64,000 nucleotides of DNA, taken from positions 1-64,000 of the forward strand of contig JACEFZ010001371.1 of the NCBI GenBank assembly GCA_014155875.1, given 5' to 3'. The DNA is from Cepaea nemoralis (lineage: Eukaryota > Mollusca > Gastropoda > Stylommatophora > Helicidae). Below, piece by piece: positions 34,301 to 49,300 of this stretch. The notes beneath the pieces were generated by a model, which did not search any database, had not been told where the DNA came from, and saw only the letters and a list, made by a program, of their open reading frames with translations. A program made the position numbers and the translations under genes. Every line of letters starts with the position of its first letter. Within the stretch, counting starts at the first letter, position 1.

Positions 34301-37300
34301 AACTGAGAAAACAACAAGATAACCCATATAGAGAACTGAGAAAACAACAAGATAATCACATATAGAGAACTGAGAAAACAACAAGATAACCCCATGTAGA
34401 GAACTGAGAAAACAACAAGATAATCCCATGTAGAGAACTGAGAAAACAACAAGATAATCCCATGTAGAGAACTGAGAAAACAACAAGATAATCCCACGTA
34501 GAGAACTGAGAAAACAACAAGATAACCCCATGTAGAGAACTGAGAAAACAACAAGATAATCACATATAGAGAACTGAGAAAACAACCAGATAACCCCATG
34601 TAGAGAACTGAGAAAACAACAAGATAATCACATATAGAGAGCTGAGAAAACAACAAGATTATCCCATGTAGAGAACTGAGAAAACAACAAGGATTAACCC
34701 ATATAGAGAACTGAGAAAACAACAAGATAACCCCATGTAGAGAACTGAGAAAACAACAAGATAATCACATATAGAGAACTGAGAAAACAACAAGATTATC
34801 CCATGTAGAGAACTGAGAAAACAACAAGATAATCACATATAGAGAACTGAGAAAACAACAAGATAATCACATATAGAGAACTGAGAAAACAACAAGATTA
34901 TCCCATGTAGAGAACTAAGAAAACAACAAGATAACCCCATGTAGAGAACTGAGAAAACAACAGGATTACCCCATATAGAGAACTGAGAAAACAACAAGAT
35001 AACCCATGTAGAGAACTGAGAAAACAACAAGATAATCACATATAGAGAACTGAGAAAACAACAAGATAATCACATGTAGAGAACTGAAGAAAACAACAAG
35101 ATAATCCCATGTAGAGAACTGAGAAAACAACAAGATAATCCCATATAGAGAACTGAGAAAACAACAAGATAACCCCATGTAGAGAACTGAGAAAACAACA
35201 AGATAATCACATATAGAGAACTGAGAAAACAACAAGATAATCCCATGTAGAGAACTGAGAAAACAACAAGATAATCACATATAGAGAACTGAGAAAACAA
35301 CAAGATAACCCCATGTAGAGAACTGAGAAAACAACAGATAATCCCCATATAGAGAACTGAGAAAACAACAAGATAATCACATATAGAGAACTGAGAAAAC
35401 AACAGATAACCCATGTAGAGAACTGAGAAAACAACAAGATAATCACATATAGAGAACTGAGAAAACAACAAGATAATCCCATATAGAGAACTGAGAAAAC
35501 AACAAGATAACCCCATGTAGAGAACTGAGAAAACAACAGGATTACCCTATGTAGAGAACTGAGAAAACAACAAGATTACCCCATGTAGAGAACTGAGAAA
35601 ACAACAAGATTACCCCATGTAGAGAACTGAGAAAACAACAAGATTACCCCATGTAGAGAACTGAGAAAACAACAAGATAACCCCATGTAGAGAACTGAGA
35701 AAACATCAAGATAATCCCATGTAGAGAACTAAGAAAACAACAGGATTACCTTATGTAGAGAACTGAGAAAACAACCAGATTACCCTATGTAGAGAACTGA
35801 GAAAACAACAAGATAATCACATATAGAGAACTGAGAAAACAACAAGATAATCACATGTAGAGAACTAAGAAAACAACAGGATTACCCCATGTAGAGAACT
35901 GAGAAAATAACAAGATTATCCCATGTAGAGAACTGAGAAAACATCAAGATAATCACATATGGAGAACTGAGAAAAACAACAAGTTTATCCATGTAGAGAA
36001 CTGAGAAAACAACAAGATAACCCCATGTAGAGAACTGAGAAAACAACAAGATAACCCCATGTAGAGAACTGAGAAAACAACAAGATAATCACATATAGAG
36101 AACTGAGAAAACAACAAGATAATCCCATGTAGAGAACTGAGAAAACAACCAGATAACCCCATGTAGAGAACTGAGAAAACAACAGGATTACCCCATATAG
36201 AGAACTGAGAAAACAACAAGATAATCACATATAGAGAACTGAGAAAACAACAAGATAATCACATATAGAGAACTGAGAAAACAACAAGATTATCCCATGT
36301 AGAGAACTGAGAAAACAACAAGATAATCACATATAGAGAACTGAGAAAACAACAAGATAACCCCATGTAGAGAACTGAGAAAACAACAAGATAATCACAT
36401 ATAGAGAACTGAGAAAACAACAAGATAACCCCATGTAGAGAACTGAGAAAACAACAAGATAATCCGATGTAGAGAGCTGAGAAAACAACAAGATAATCCC
36501 ATGTAGAGAACTGAGAAAACAACAAGATAATCCCACGTAGAGAACTGAGAAAACAACAAGATAACCCATATAGAGAACTGAGAAAACAACAAGATAATCA
36601 CATATAGAGAACTGAGAAAACAACAAGATAACCCCATGTAGAGAACTGAGAAAACAACAGGATTACCCCATATAGAGAACTGAGAAAACAACAAGATAAC
36701 CCCATGTAGAGAACTGAGAAAACAACAAGATAATCACATATAGAGAACTGAGAAAACAACAAGATTATCCCATGTAGAGAACTGAGAAAACAACAAGATA
36801 ATCACATATAGAGAACTAAGAAAACAACAAGATAATCACATATAGAGAACTGAGAAAACAACAAGATTATCCCATGTAGAGAACTAAGAAAACAACAAGA
36901 TAACCCCATGTAGAGAACTGAGAAAACAACAGGATTACCCCATATAGAGAACTGAGAAAACAACAAGATAATCCCATGTAGAGAACTGAGAAAACAACAA
37001 GATAATCCCATGTAGAGAACTGAGAAAACAACAAGATAATCACATATAGAGAACTGAGAAAACAACAAGATTAATCCCATGTAGAGAACTGAGAAAACAA
37101 CAAGATAATCACATATAGAGAACTGAGAAAACAACAAGATTACCCCATGTAGAGAACTGAGAAAACAACAAGATAATCACATATAGAGAACTGAGAAAAC
37201 AACAGATAATCCCATGTAGAGAACTGAGAAAACAACAAGATAATCACATATAGAGAACTGAGAAAACAACAAGATAATCCCATATAGAGAACTGAGAAAA

Positions 37301-40300
37301 CAACAAGATAATCCCATGTAGAGAACTGAGAAAACAACAAGATAATCACATATAGAGAACTGAGAAAACAACAAGATAATCACATATAGAGAACTGAGAA
37401 AACAACAAGATAATCCCATGTAGAGAACTGAGAAAACAACAAGATAATCCCATGTAGAGAACTGAGAAAACAACAAGATAATCCCATGTAGAGAACTGAG
37501 AAAACAACAAGATAATCCCATGTAGAGAACTGAGAAAACAACAAGATAATCCCATGTAGAGAACTGAGAAAACAACAAGATAATCCACATGTAGAGAACT
37601 GAGAAAACAACAAGATAATCCCCATGTAGAGAACTGAGAAAACAACAAGATAATCACATATAGAGAACTGAGAAAACAACCAGATAACCCCCATGTAGAG
37701 AACTGAGAAAACAACAAGATAATCACATATAGAGAACTGAGAAAACAACAAGATAATCCCATGTAGAGAACTGAGAAAACAACAAGATAATCACATATAG
37801 AGAACTGAGAAAACAACAAGATTACCCCATGTAGAGAACTGAGAAAACAACAAGATAATCACATATAGAGAACTGAGAAAACAACAAGATAATCCCATGT
37901 AGAGAACTGAGAAAACAACAAGATAATCACATATAAGAACTGAGAAAACAACAAGATAATCCCATGTAGAGAACTGAGAAAACGAACAAGATAATCCCAT
38001 GTAGAGAACTGAGAAAACAACAAGATAATCACATATAGAGAACTGAGAAAACAACAAGATAATCACATATAGAGAACTGAGAAAACAACAAGATAATCCC
38101 ATGTAGAGAACTGAGAAAACAACAAGATAATCCCATGTAGAGAACTGAGAAAACAACAAGATAATCCCACGTAGAGAACTGAGAAAACAACAAAATAATC
38201 CCATGTAGAGAACTGAGAAAACAACAAGATAATCACATATAGAGAACTGAGAAAACAACAAGATAATTCCATATAGAGAACTGAGAAAACAACAAGATAA
38301 TCACATATAGAGAACTGAGAAAACAACAAGATAATCACATATAGAGAACTGAGAAAACAACAAGATAATCACATATAGAGAACTGAGAAAACAACAAGAT
38401 AATCACATATAGAGAACTGAGAAAACAACAAGATAATCACATATAGAGAACTGAGAAAACAACAAGATAATCCCACGTAGAGAACTGAGAAAACAACAAG
38501 ATAATCCCATGTAGAGAACTGAGAAAACAACAAGATAATCCCATGTAGAGAACTGAGAAAACAACAAGATAATCCCACGTAGAGAACTGAGAAAACAACA
38601 AGATAACCCCATGTAGAGAACTGAGAAAACAACAAGATAATCACATATAGAGAACTGAGAAAACAACCAGATAACCCCATTTAGAGAACTGAGAAAACAA
38701 CAAGATAATCACATATAGAGAGTTGAGAAAACAACAAGATTATCCCCATGTAGAGAACTGAGAAAACAACAAGATAACCCCATGTAGAGAACTGAGAAAA
38801 CAACAGGATTACCCCATATAGAGAACTGAGAAAACAACAAGATAACCCCATATAGAGAACTGAGAAAACAACAAGATAATCACATATAGAGAACTGAGAA
38901 AACAACAAGATAACCCATGTAGAGAACTGAGAAAACAACAAGATAATCCCATGTAGAGAACTGAGAAAACAACAAGATAATCCCATGTAGAGAACTGAGA
39001 AAACAACAAGATAATCCCCTGTAGAGAACTGAGAAAACAACAAGATAACCCCATGTAGAGAACTGAGAAAACAACAAGATAATCACATATAGAGAACTGA
39101 GAAAACAACCAGATAACCCCATGTAGAGAACTGAGAAAACAACAAGATAATCACATATAGAGAGTTGAGAAAACAACAAGATTATCCCATGTAGAGAACT
39201 GAGAAAACAACAGGATTACCCCATATAGAGAACTGAGAAAACAACAAGATAACCCCATGTAGAGAACTGAGAAAACAACAAGATAATCACATATAGAGAA
39301 CTGAGAAAACAACAAGATTATCCCATGTAGAGAACTGAGAAAACAACAAGATAATCACATATAGAGAACTGAGAAAACAACAAGATAATCACATATAGAG
39401 AACTGAGAAAACAACAAGATAATCACATATAGAGAACTGAGAAAACAACAAGATAATCACATATAGAGAACTAGAGAAAACAACAAGATAATCCCACTGT
39501 AGAGAACTGAGAAAACAACAAGATAATCCCATGTAGAGAACTGAGAAAACAACAAGATAATCCCATGTAGAGAACTGAGAAAACAACAAGATAATCCCAC
39601 GTAGAGAACTGAGAAAACAACAAGATAACCCCATGTAGAGAACTGAGAAAACAACAAGATAATCACATATAGAGAACTGAGAAAACAACAAGATAACCCC
39701 ATGTAGAGAACTGAGAAAACAACAAGATAATCACATATAGAGAACTGAGAAAACAACAAGATTATCCCATGTAGAGAACTAAGAAAACAACAAGATAACC
39801 CATGTAGAGAACTGAGAAAACAACAGGATTACCCCATATAGAGAACTGAGAAAACAACAAGATAACCCCATATAGAGAACTGAGAAAACAACAAGATAAT
39901 CACATATAGAGAACTTAGAAAACAACAAGATAACCCCATGTAGAGAACTGAGAAAATAACAAGATAATCCCATGTAGAGAACTGAGAAAACAACAAGATA
40001 ATCCCATGTAGAGAACTGAGAAAACAACAAGATAATCCCATGTAGAGAACTGAGAAAACAACAAGATAATCCCATGTAGAGAACTGAGAAAACAACAAGA
40101 TAATCACATATAGAGAACTGAGAAAACAACAAGATAACCCATGTAGAGAACTGAGAAAACAACAAGATAATCACATATAGAGAACTGAGAAAACAACAAG
40201 ATAATCCCATGTAGAGAACTGAGAAAACAACAAGATAATCACATATAGAGAACTGAGAAAACAACAAGATTATCCCATGTAGAGAACTGAGAAAACAACA

Positions 40301-43300
40301 AGATAATCACATATAGAGAACTGAGAAAACAACAAGATAATCCCATGTAGAGAACTGAGAAAACAACAAGATAATCACATATAGAGAACTGAGAAAACAA
40401 CAAGATAATCCCATGTAGAGAACTGAGAAAACAACAAGATAATCCCATGTAGAGAACTGAGAAAACAACAAGATAATCACATATAGAGAACTGAGAAAAC
40501 AACAAGATAATCACATATAGAGAACTGAGAAAACAACAAGATAATCCCATGTAGAGAACTGAGAAAACAACAAGATAATCCCATGTAGAGAACTGAGAAA
40601 ACAACAAGATAATCCCACGTAGAGAACTGAGAAAACAACAAGATAATCCCATGTAGAGAACTGAGAAAACAACAAGATAATCCCATATAGAGAACTGAGA
40701 AAACAACAAGATAATCCCATATAGAGAACTGAGAAAACAACAAGATAATCACATATAGAGAACTGAGAAAACAACAAGATAATCACATATAGAGAACTGA
40801 GAAAACAACAAGATAATCACATATAGAGAACTGAGAAAACAACAAGATAATCACATATAGAGAACTGAGAAAACAACAAGATAATCACATATAGAGAACT
40901 GAGAAAACAACAAGATAATCCCATGTAGAGAACTGAGAAAACAACAAGATAATCCCATGTAGAGAACTGAGAAAACAACAAGATAATCCCATGTAGAGAA
41001 CTGAGAAAACAACAAGATAATCCCATAGTAGAGAACTGAGAAAACAACAAGATAACCCCATGTAGAGAACTGAGAAAACAACAAGATAATCACATATAGA
41101 GAACTGAGAAAACAACCAGATAACCCCATGTAGAGAACTGAGAAAACAACCAGATAATCACATATAGAGAACTGAGAAAACAACAAGATTATCCCATGTA
41201 GAGAACTAAGAAAACAACAAGATAACCCCATGTAGAGAACTGAGAAAACAACAGGATTACCCCATATAGAGAACTGAGAAAACAACAAGATAACCCCATA
41301 TAGAGAACTGAGAAAACAACAAGATAATCACATATAGAGAACTGAGAAAACAACAAGATAACCCCATGTAGAGAACTGAGAAAACAACAAGATAATCCCA
41401 TGTAGAGAACTGAGAAAACAACAAGATAATCCCACGTAGAGAACTGAGAAAACAACAAGATAATCCCACGTAGAGAACTGAGAAAACAACAAGATAACCC
41501 CATGTAGAGAACTGAGAAAACAACAAGATAATCACATATAGAGAACTGAGAAAACAACCAGATAACCCCATGTAGAGAACTGAGAAAACAACAAGATAAT
41601 CACATATAGAGAGTTGAGAAAACAACAAGATTATCCCATGTAGAGAACTGAGAAAACAACAGGATTACCCCATATAGAGAACTGAGAAAACAACAAGATA
41701 ACCCCATATAGAGAACTGAGAAAACAACAAGATAATCACATATAGAGAACTGAGAAAACAACAAGATTATCCCATGTAGAGAACTGAGAAAACAACAAGA
41801 TAATCACATATAGAGAACTGAGAAAACAACAAGATAATCACATATAGAGAACTGAGAAAACAACAAGATTATCCCATGTAGAGAACTAAGAAAACAACAA
41901 GATAACCCCATGTAGAGAACTGAGAAAACAACAGGATTACCCCATATAGAGAACTGAGAAAACAACAAGATAACCCCATGTAGAGAACTGAGAAAATAAC
42001 AAGATAATCACATATAGAGAACTGAGAAAACAACAAGATAATCACATGTAGAGAACTAAGAAAACAACAGGATTACCTCATGTAGAGAACTGAGAAAACA
42101 ACAAGATAATCACATATAGAGAACTGAGAAAACAACCAGATAACCCCATGAAGAGAACTGAGAAAACAACAAGATAATCACATATAGAGAACTGAGAAAA
42201 CAACCAGATAATCCCATGTAGAGAACTGAGAAAACAACAAGATAATCACATATAGAGAACTGAGAAAACAACCAGATAATCCCATGTAGAGAACTGAGAA
42301 AAAAACCAGATAACCCCATATAGAGAACTGAGAAAACAACAAGATAATCACATATAGAGAACTAAGAAAACAACAGGATTACCCTATGTAGAGAACTGAG
42401 AAAACAACAAGACAATCACATATAGAGAACTGAGAAAACAACAAGATAATCCCATACAGAGAACTGAGAAAACAACAAGATTACACAATGTAGAGAACTG
42501 AGAAAACAACAGGATTACACTATGTAGAGAACTGAGAAAACAACAAGATTACCCCATGTAGAGAACTGAGAAAACAACAAGATTACCCCATGTAGAGAAC
42601 TGAGAAAACAACAAGATTACCCCATGTAGAGAACTGAGAAAACAACAAGATAACCCCATGTAGAGAACTGAGAAAACATCAAGATAATCCCATGTAGAGA
42701 ACTAAGAAAACAACAGGATTACCTTATGTAGAGAACTGAGAAAACAACCAGATTACCCTATGTAGAGAACTGAGAAAACAACAAGATAATCACATATAGA
42801 GAACTGAGAAAACAACAAGATAATCACATGTAGAGAACTAAGAAAACAACAAGATAACCCCATGTAGTAGAACTGAGAAAATAACAAGAGTAATCCCATG
42901 TAGAGAACTGAGAAAACAACAAGATAATCACATATAGAGAACTGAGAAAACAACAAGATTATCCCATGTAGAGAACTGAGAAAACAACAAGATAACCCCA
43001 TGTAGAGAACTGAGAAAACAACAAGATAACCCCATGTAGAGAACTGAGAAAACAACAAGATAATCACATATAGAGAACTGAGAAAACAACAAGATTATCC
43101 CATGTAGAGAACTGAGAAAACAACAAGATAATCCCATGTAGAGAACTGAGAAAACAACAGGAGTACCCCATGTAGAGAACTGAGAAAACAACAAGATAAT
43201 CACATATAGAGAACTGAGAAAACAACAAGATAATCACATATAGAGAACTGAGAAAACAACAAGATTATCCCATGTAGAGAACTGAGAAAACAACAAGATA

Positions 43301-46300
43301 ATCACATATAGAGAACTGAGAAAACAACAAGATTACCCCATGTAGAGAACTGAGAAAACAACAAGATAATCACATATAGAGAACTGAGAAAACAACAAGA
43401 TAACCCCATGTAGAGAACTGAGAAAACAACAAGATAATCCCATGTAGAGAGCTGAGAAAACAACAAGATAATCCCATGTAGAGAACTGAGAAAACAACAA
43501 GATAATCCCACGTAGAGAACTGAGAAAACAACAAGATAACCCCATATAGAGAACTGAGAAAACAACAAGATAATCACATATAGAGAACTGAGAAAACAAC
43601 CAGATAACCCCATGTAGAGAACTGAGAAAACAACAGGATTACCCCATATAGAGAACTGAGAAAACAACAAGATAACCCCATGTAGAGAACTGAGAAAACA
43701 ACAAGATAATCACATATAGAGAACTGAGAAAACAACAAGATTATCCCATGTAGAGAACTGAGAAAACAACAAGATAATCACATATAGAGAACTAAGAAAA
43801 CAACAAGATAATCACATATAGAGAACTGAGAAAACAACAAGATTATCCCATGTAGAGAACTAAGAAAACAACAAGATAACCCCATGTAGAGAACTGAGAA
43901 AACAACAGGATTACCCCATATAGAGAACTGAGAAAACAACAAGATAATCCCATGTAGAGAACTGAGAAAACAACAAGATAATCCCATGTAGAGAACTGAG
44001 AAAACAACAAGATAATCACATATAGAGAACTGAGAAAACAAGAAGATTATCCCATGTAGAGAACTGAGAAAACAACAAGATAATCACATATAGAGAATTG
44101 AGAAAACAACAAGATTACCCCATGTAGAGAACTGAGAAAACAACAAGCTAATCACATATAGAGAACTGAGAAAACAACAAGATAATCCCATGTAGAGAAC
44201 TGAGAAAACAACAAGATAATCACATATAGAGAACTGAGAAAACAACAAGATAATCCCATGTAGAGAACTGAGAAAACGACAAGATAATCCCATGTAGAGA
44301 ACTGAGAAAACAACAAGATAATCACATATAGAGAACTGAGAAAACAACAAGATAATCACATATAGAGAACTGAGAAAACAACAAGATAATCCCATGTAGA
44401 GAACTAAGAAAACAACAAGATAATCCCATGTAGAGAACTGAGAAAACAACAAGATAATTCCACGTAAAGAACTGAGAAAACAACAAGATAATCCCATGTA
44501 GAGAACTGAGAAAACAACAAGATAATCCCATGTAGAGAACTGAGAAAACAACAAGATAATCCCACGTAGAGAACTGAGAAAACAACAAGATAACCCCATG
44601 TAGAGAACTGAGAAAACAACAAGATAATCACATATAGAGAACTGAGAAAACAACCAGATAACCCCATGTAGAGAACTGAGAAAACAACAAGATAATCACA
44701 TATAGAGAACTGAGAAAACAAGAAGATTATCCCATGTAGAGAACTGAGAAAACAACAAGATAATCACATATAGAGAATTGAGAAAACAACAAGATTACCC
44801 CATGTAGAGAACTGAGAAAACAACAAGATAATCACATATAGAGAACTGAGAAAACAACAAGATAATCCCATGTAGAGAACTGAGAAAACAACAAGATAAT
44901 CACATATAAAGAACTGAGAAAACAACAAGATAATCCCATGTAGAGAACTGAGAAAACGACAAGATAATCCCATGTAGAGAACTGAGAAAACAACAAGATA
45001 ATCACATATAGAGAACTGAGAAAACAACAAGATAATCACATATAGAGAACTGAGAAAACAACAAGATAATCCCATGTAGAGAACTGAGAAAACAACAAGA
45101 TAATCCCATGTAGAGAACTGAGAAAACAACAAGATAATTCCACGTAAAGAACTGAGAAAACAACAAGATAATCCCATGTAGAGAACTGAGAAAACAACAA
45201 GATAATCACATATAGAGAACTGAGAAAACAACAAGATAATTCCATATAGAGAACTGAGAAAACAACAAGATCATCACATATAGAGAACTGAGAAAACAAC
45301 AAGATAATCACATATAGAGAACTGAGAAAACAACAAGATAATCACATATAGAGAACTGAGAAAACAACAAGATAATCACATATAGAGAACTGAGAAAACA
45401 ACAAGATAATCACATATAGAGAACTGAGAAAACAACAAGATAATCCCACGTAGAGAACTGAGACAACAACAAGATAATCCCATGTAGAGAACTGAGAAAA
45501 CAACAAGATAATCCCATGTAGAGAACTGAGAAAACAACAAGATAATCCCACGTAGAGAACTGAGAAAACAACAAGATAACCCCATGTAGAGAACTGAGAA
45601 AACAACAAGATAATCACATATAGAGAACTGAGAAAACAACCAGATAACCCCATGTAGAGAACTGAGAAAACAACCAGATAATCACATATAGAGAACTGAG
45701 AAAACAACAAGATTATCCCACGTAGAGAACTAAGAAAACAACAAGATAACCCCATGTAGAGAACTGAGAAAACAACAGGATTACCCCATATAGAGAACTG
45801 AGAAAACAACAAGATAACCCCATATAGAGAACTGAGAAAACAACAAGATAATCACATATAGAGAACTGAGAAAACAACAAGATAACCCCATGTAGAGAAC
45901 TGAGAAAACAACAAGATAATCCCATGTAGAGAACTGAGAAAACAACAAGATAATCCCACGTAGAGAACTGAGAAAACAACAAGATAATCCCACGTAGAGA
46001 ACTGAGAAAACAACAAGATAACCCCATGTAGAGAACTGAGAAAACAACAAGATAATCACATATAGAGAACTGAGAAAACAACCAGATAACCCCATGTAGA
46101 GAACTGAGAAAACAACAAGATAATCACATATAGAGAGTTGAGAAAACAACAAGATTATCCCATGTAGAGAACTGAGAAAACAACAGGATTACCCCATATA
46201 GAGAACTGAGAAAACAACAAGATAACCCCATGTAGAGAACTGAGAAAACAACAAGATAATCACATATAGAGAACTGAGAAAACAACAAGATTATCCCATG

Positions 46301-49300
46301 TAGAGAACTGAGAAAACAACAAGATAATCACATATAGAGAACTGAGAAAACAACAAGATAATCACATATAGAGAACTGAGAAAACAACAAGATTATCCCA
46401 TGTAGAGAACTAAGAAAACAACAAGATAACCCCATGTAGAGAACTGAGAAAACAACAGGATTACCCCATATAGAGAACTGAATAAACAACAAGATAACAT
46501 CATGTAGAGAACTGAGAAAATAACAAGATAATCACATATAGAGAACTGAGAAAACAACAAGATAATCACATGTAGAGAACTAAGAAAACAACAGGATTAC
46601 CTCATGTAGAGAACTGAGAAAACAACAAGATAATCACATATAGAGAACTGAGAAAACAACCAGATAACCCCATGAAGAGAACTGAGAAAACAACAAGATA
46701 ATCACATATAGAGAACTGAGAAAACAACCAGATAATCCCATGTAGAGAACTGAGAAAACAACAAGATAATCACATATAGAGAACTGAGAAAACAACCAGA
46801 TAATCCCATGTAGAGAACTGAGAAAAAAACCAGATAACCCCATATAGAGAACTGAGAAAACAACAAGATAATCACATATAGAGAACTAAGAAAACAACAG
46901 GATTACCCTATGTAGAGAACTGAGAAAACAACAAGACAATCACATATAGAGAACTGAGAAAACAACAAGATAATCCCATACAGAGAACTGAGAAAACAAC
47001 AAGATTACACAATGTAGAGAACTGAGAAAACAACAGGATTACACTATGTAGAGAACTGAGAAAACAACAAGATTACCCCATGTAGAGAACTGAGAAAACA
47101 ACAAGATTACCCCATGTAGAGAACTGAGAAAACAACAAGATTACCCCATGTAGAGAACTGAGAAAACAACAAGATAACCCCATGTAGAGAACTGAGAAAA
47201 CATCAAGATAATCCCATGTAGAGAACTAAGAAAACAACAGGATTACCTTATGTAGAGAACTGAGAAAACAACCAGATTACCCTATGTAGAGAACTGAGAA
47301 AACAACAAGATAATCACATATAGAGAACTGAGAAAACAACAAGATAATCACATGTAGAGAACTAAGAAAACAACAGGATTACCCCATGTAGTGAACTGAG
47401 AAAATAACAAGAGTATCCCATGTAGAGAACTGAGAAAACATCAAGATAATCACATATAGAGAACTGAGAAAACAACAAGATTATCCCATGTAGAGAACTG
47501 AGAAAACAACAAGATAACCCCATGTAGAGAACTGAGAAAACAACAAGATAACCCCATGTAGAGAACTGAGAAAACAACAAGATAATCACATATAGAGAAC
47601 TGAGAAAACAACAAGATTATCCCATGTAGAGAACTAAGAAAACAACAAGATAACCCCATGTAGAGAACTGAGAAAACAACAGGATTACCCCATCTAGAGA
47701 ACTGAGAAAACAACAAGATAATCACATATAGAGAACTAAGAAAACAACAAGATAATCACATATAGAGAACTGAGAAAACAACAAGATTATCCCATGTAGA
47801 GAACTGAGAAAACAACAAGATAATCACATACAGAGAACTGAGAAAACAACAAGATTACCCCATGTAGAGAACTGAGAAAACAACAAGATAATCACATATA
47901 GAGAACTGAGAAAACAACAAGATAACCCCATGTAGAGAACTGAGCAAACAACAAGATAATCCCATGTAGAGAGCTGAGAAAACAACAAGATAATCCCATG
48001 TAGAGAACTGAGAAAACAACAAGATAATCCCACGTAGAGAACTGAGAAAACAACAAGATAACCCCATATAGAGAACTGAGAAAACAACAAGATAATCACA
48101 TATAGAGAACTGAGAAAACAACCAGATAACCCCATGTAGAGAACTGAGAAAACAACAGGATTACCCCATATAGAGAACTGAGAAAACAACAAGATAACCC
48201 CATGTAGAGAACTGAGAAAACAACAAGATAATCACATATAGAGAACTGAGAAAACAACAAGATTATCCCATGTAGAGAACTGAGAAAACAACAAGATAAT
48301 CACATATAGAGAACTAAGAAAACAACAAGATAATCACATATAGAGAACTGAGAAAACAACAAGATTATCCCATGTAGAGAACTAAGAAAACAACAAGATA
48401 ACCCCATGTAGAGAACTGAGAAAACAACAGGATTACCCCATATAGAGAACTGAGAAAACAACAAGATAACCCCATGTAGAGAACTGAGAAAACAACAAGA
48501 TAATCACATATAGAGAACTGAGAAAACAACAAGATAATCACATGTAGAGAACTAAGAAAACAACAGGATTACCTCATGTAGAGAACTGAGAAAACAACAA
48601 GATAATCACATATAGAGAACTGAGAAAACAACCAGATAACCCCATGTAGAGAACTGAGAAAACAACAAGATAATCACATATAGAGAACTGAGAAAACAAC
48701 CAGATAATCCCATGTAGAGAACTGAGAAAACAACAAGATAATCACATATAGAGAACTGAGAAAACAACCAGATAATCCCATGTAGAGAACTGAGAAAATA
48801 ACCAGATAACCCCATATAGAGAACTGAGAAAACAACAAGATTATCCCATGTAGAGAACTGAGAAAACAACAAGATAATCACATATAGAGATCTGAGAAAA
48901 CAACAAGACAATCACATATAGAGAACTGAGAAAACAACAAGATAATCCCATACAGAGAACTGAGAAAACAACAAGATTACACAATGTAGAGAACTGAGAA
49001 AACAACAAGATTACCCCATGTAGAGAACTGAGAAAACAACAAGATTACCCCATGTAGAGAACTGAGAAAACAACAAGATTACCCCATGTAGAGAACTGAG
49101 AAAACAACAAGATAACCCCATGTAGAGAACTGAGAAAACATCAAGATAATCCCATGTAGAGAACTAAGAAGACAACAGGATTACCTTATGTAGAGAACTG
49201 AGAAAACAACCAGATTACCCTATGTAGAGAACTGAGAAAACAACAAGATAATCACATATAGAGAACTGAGAAAACAACAAGATTATCCCATGTAGAGAAC

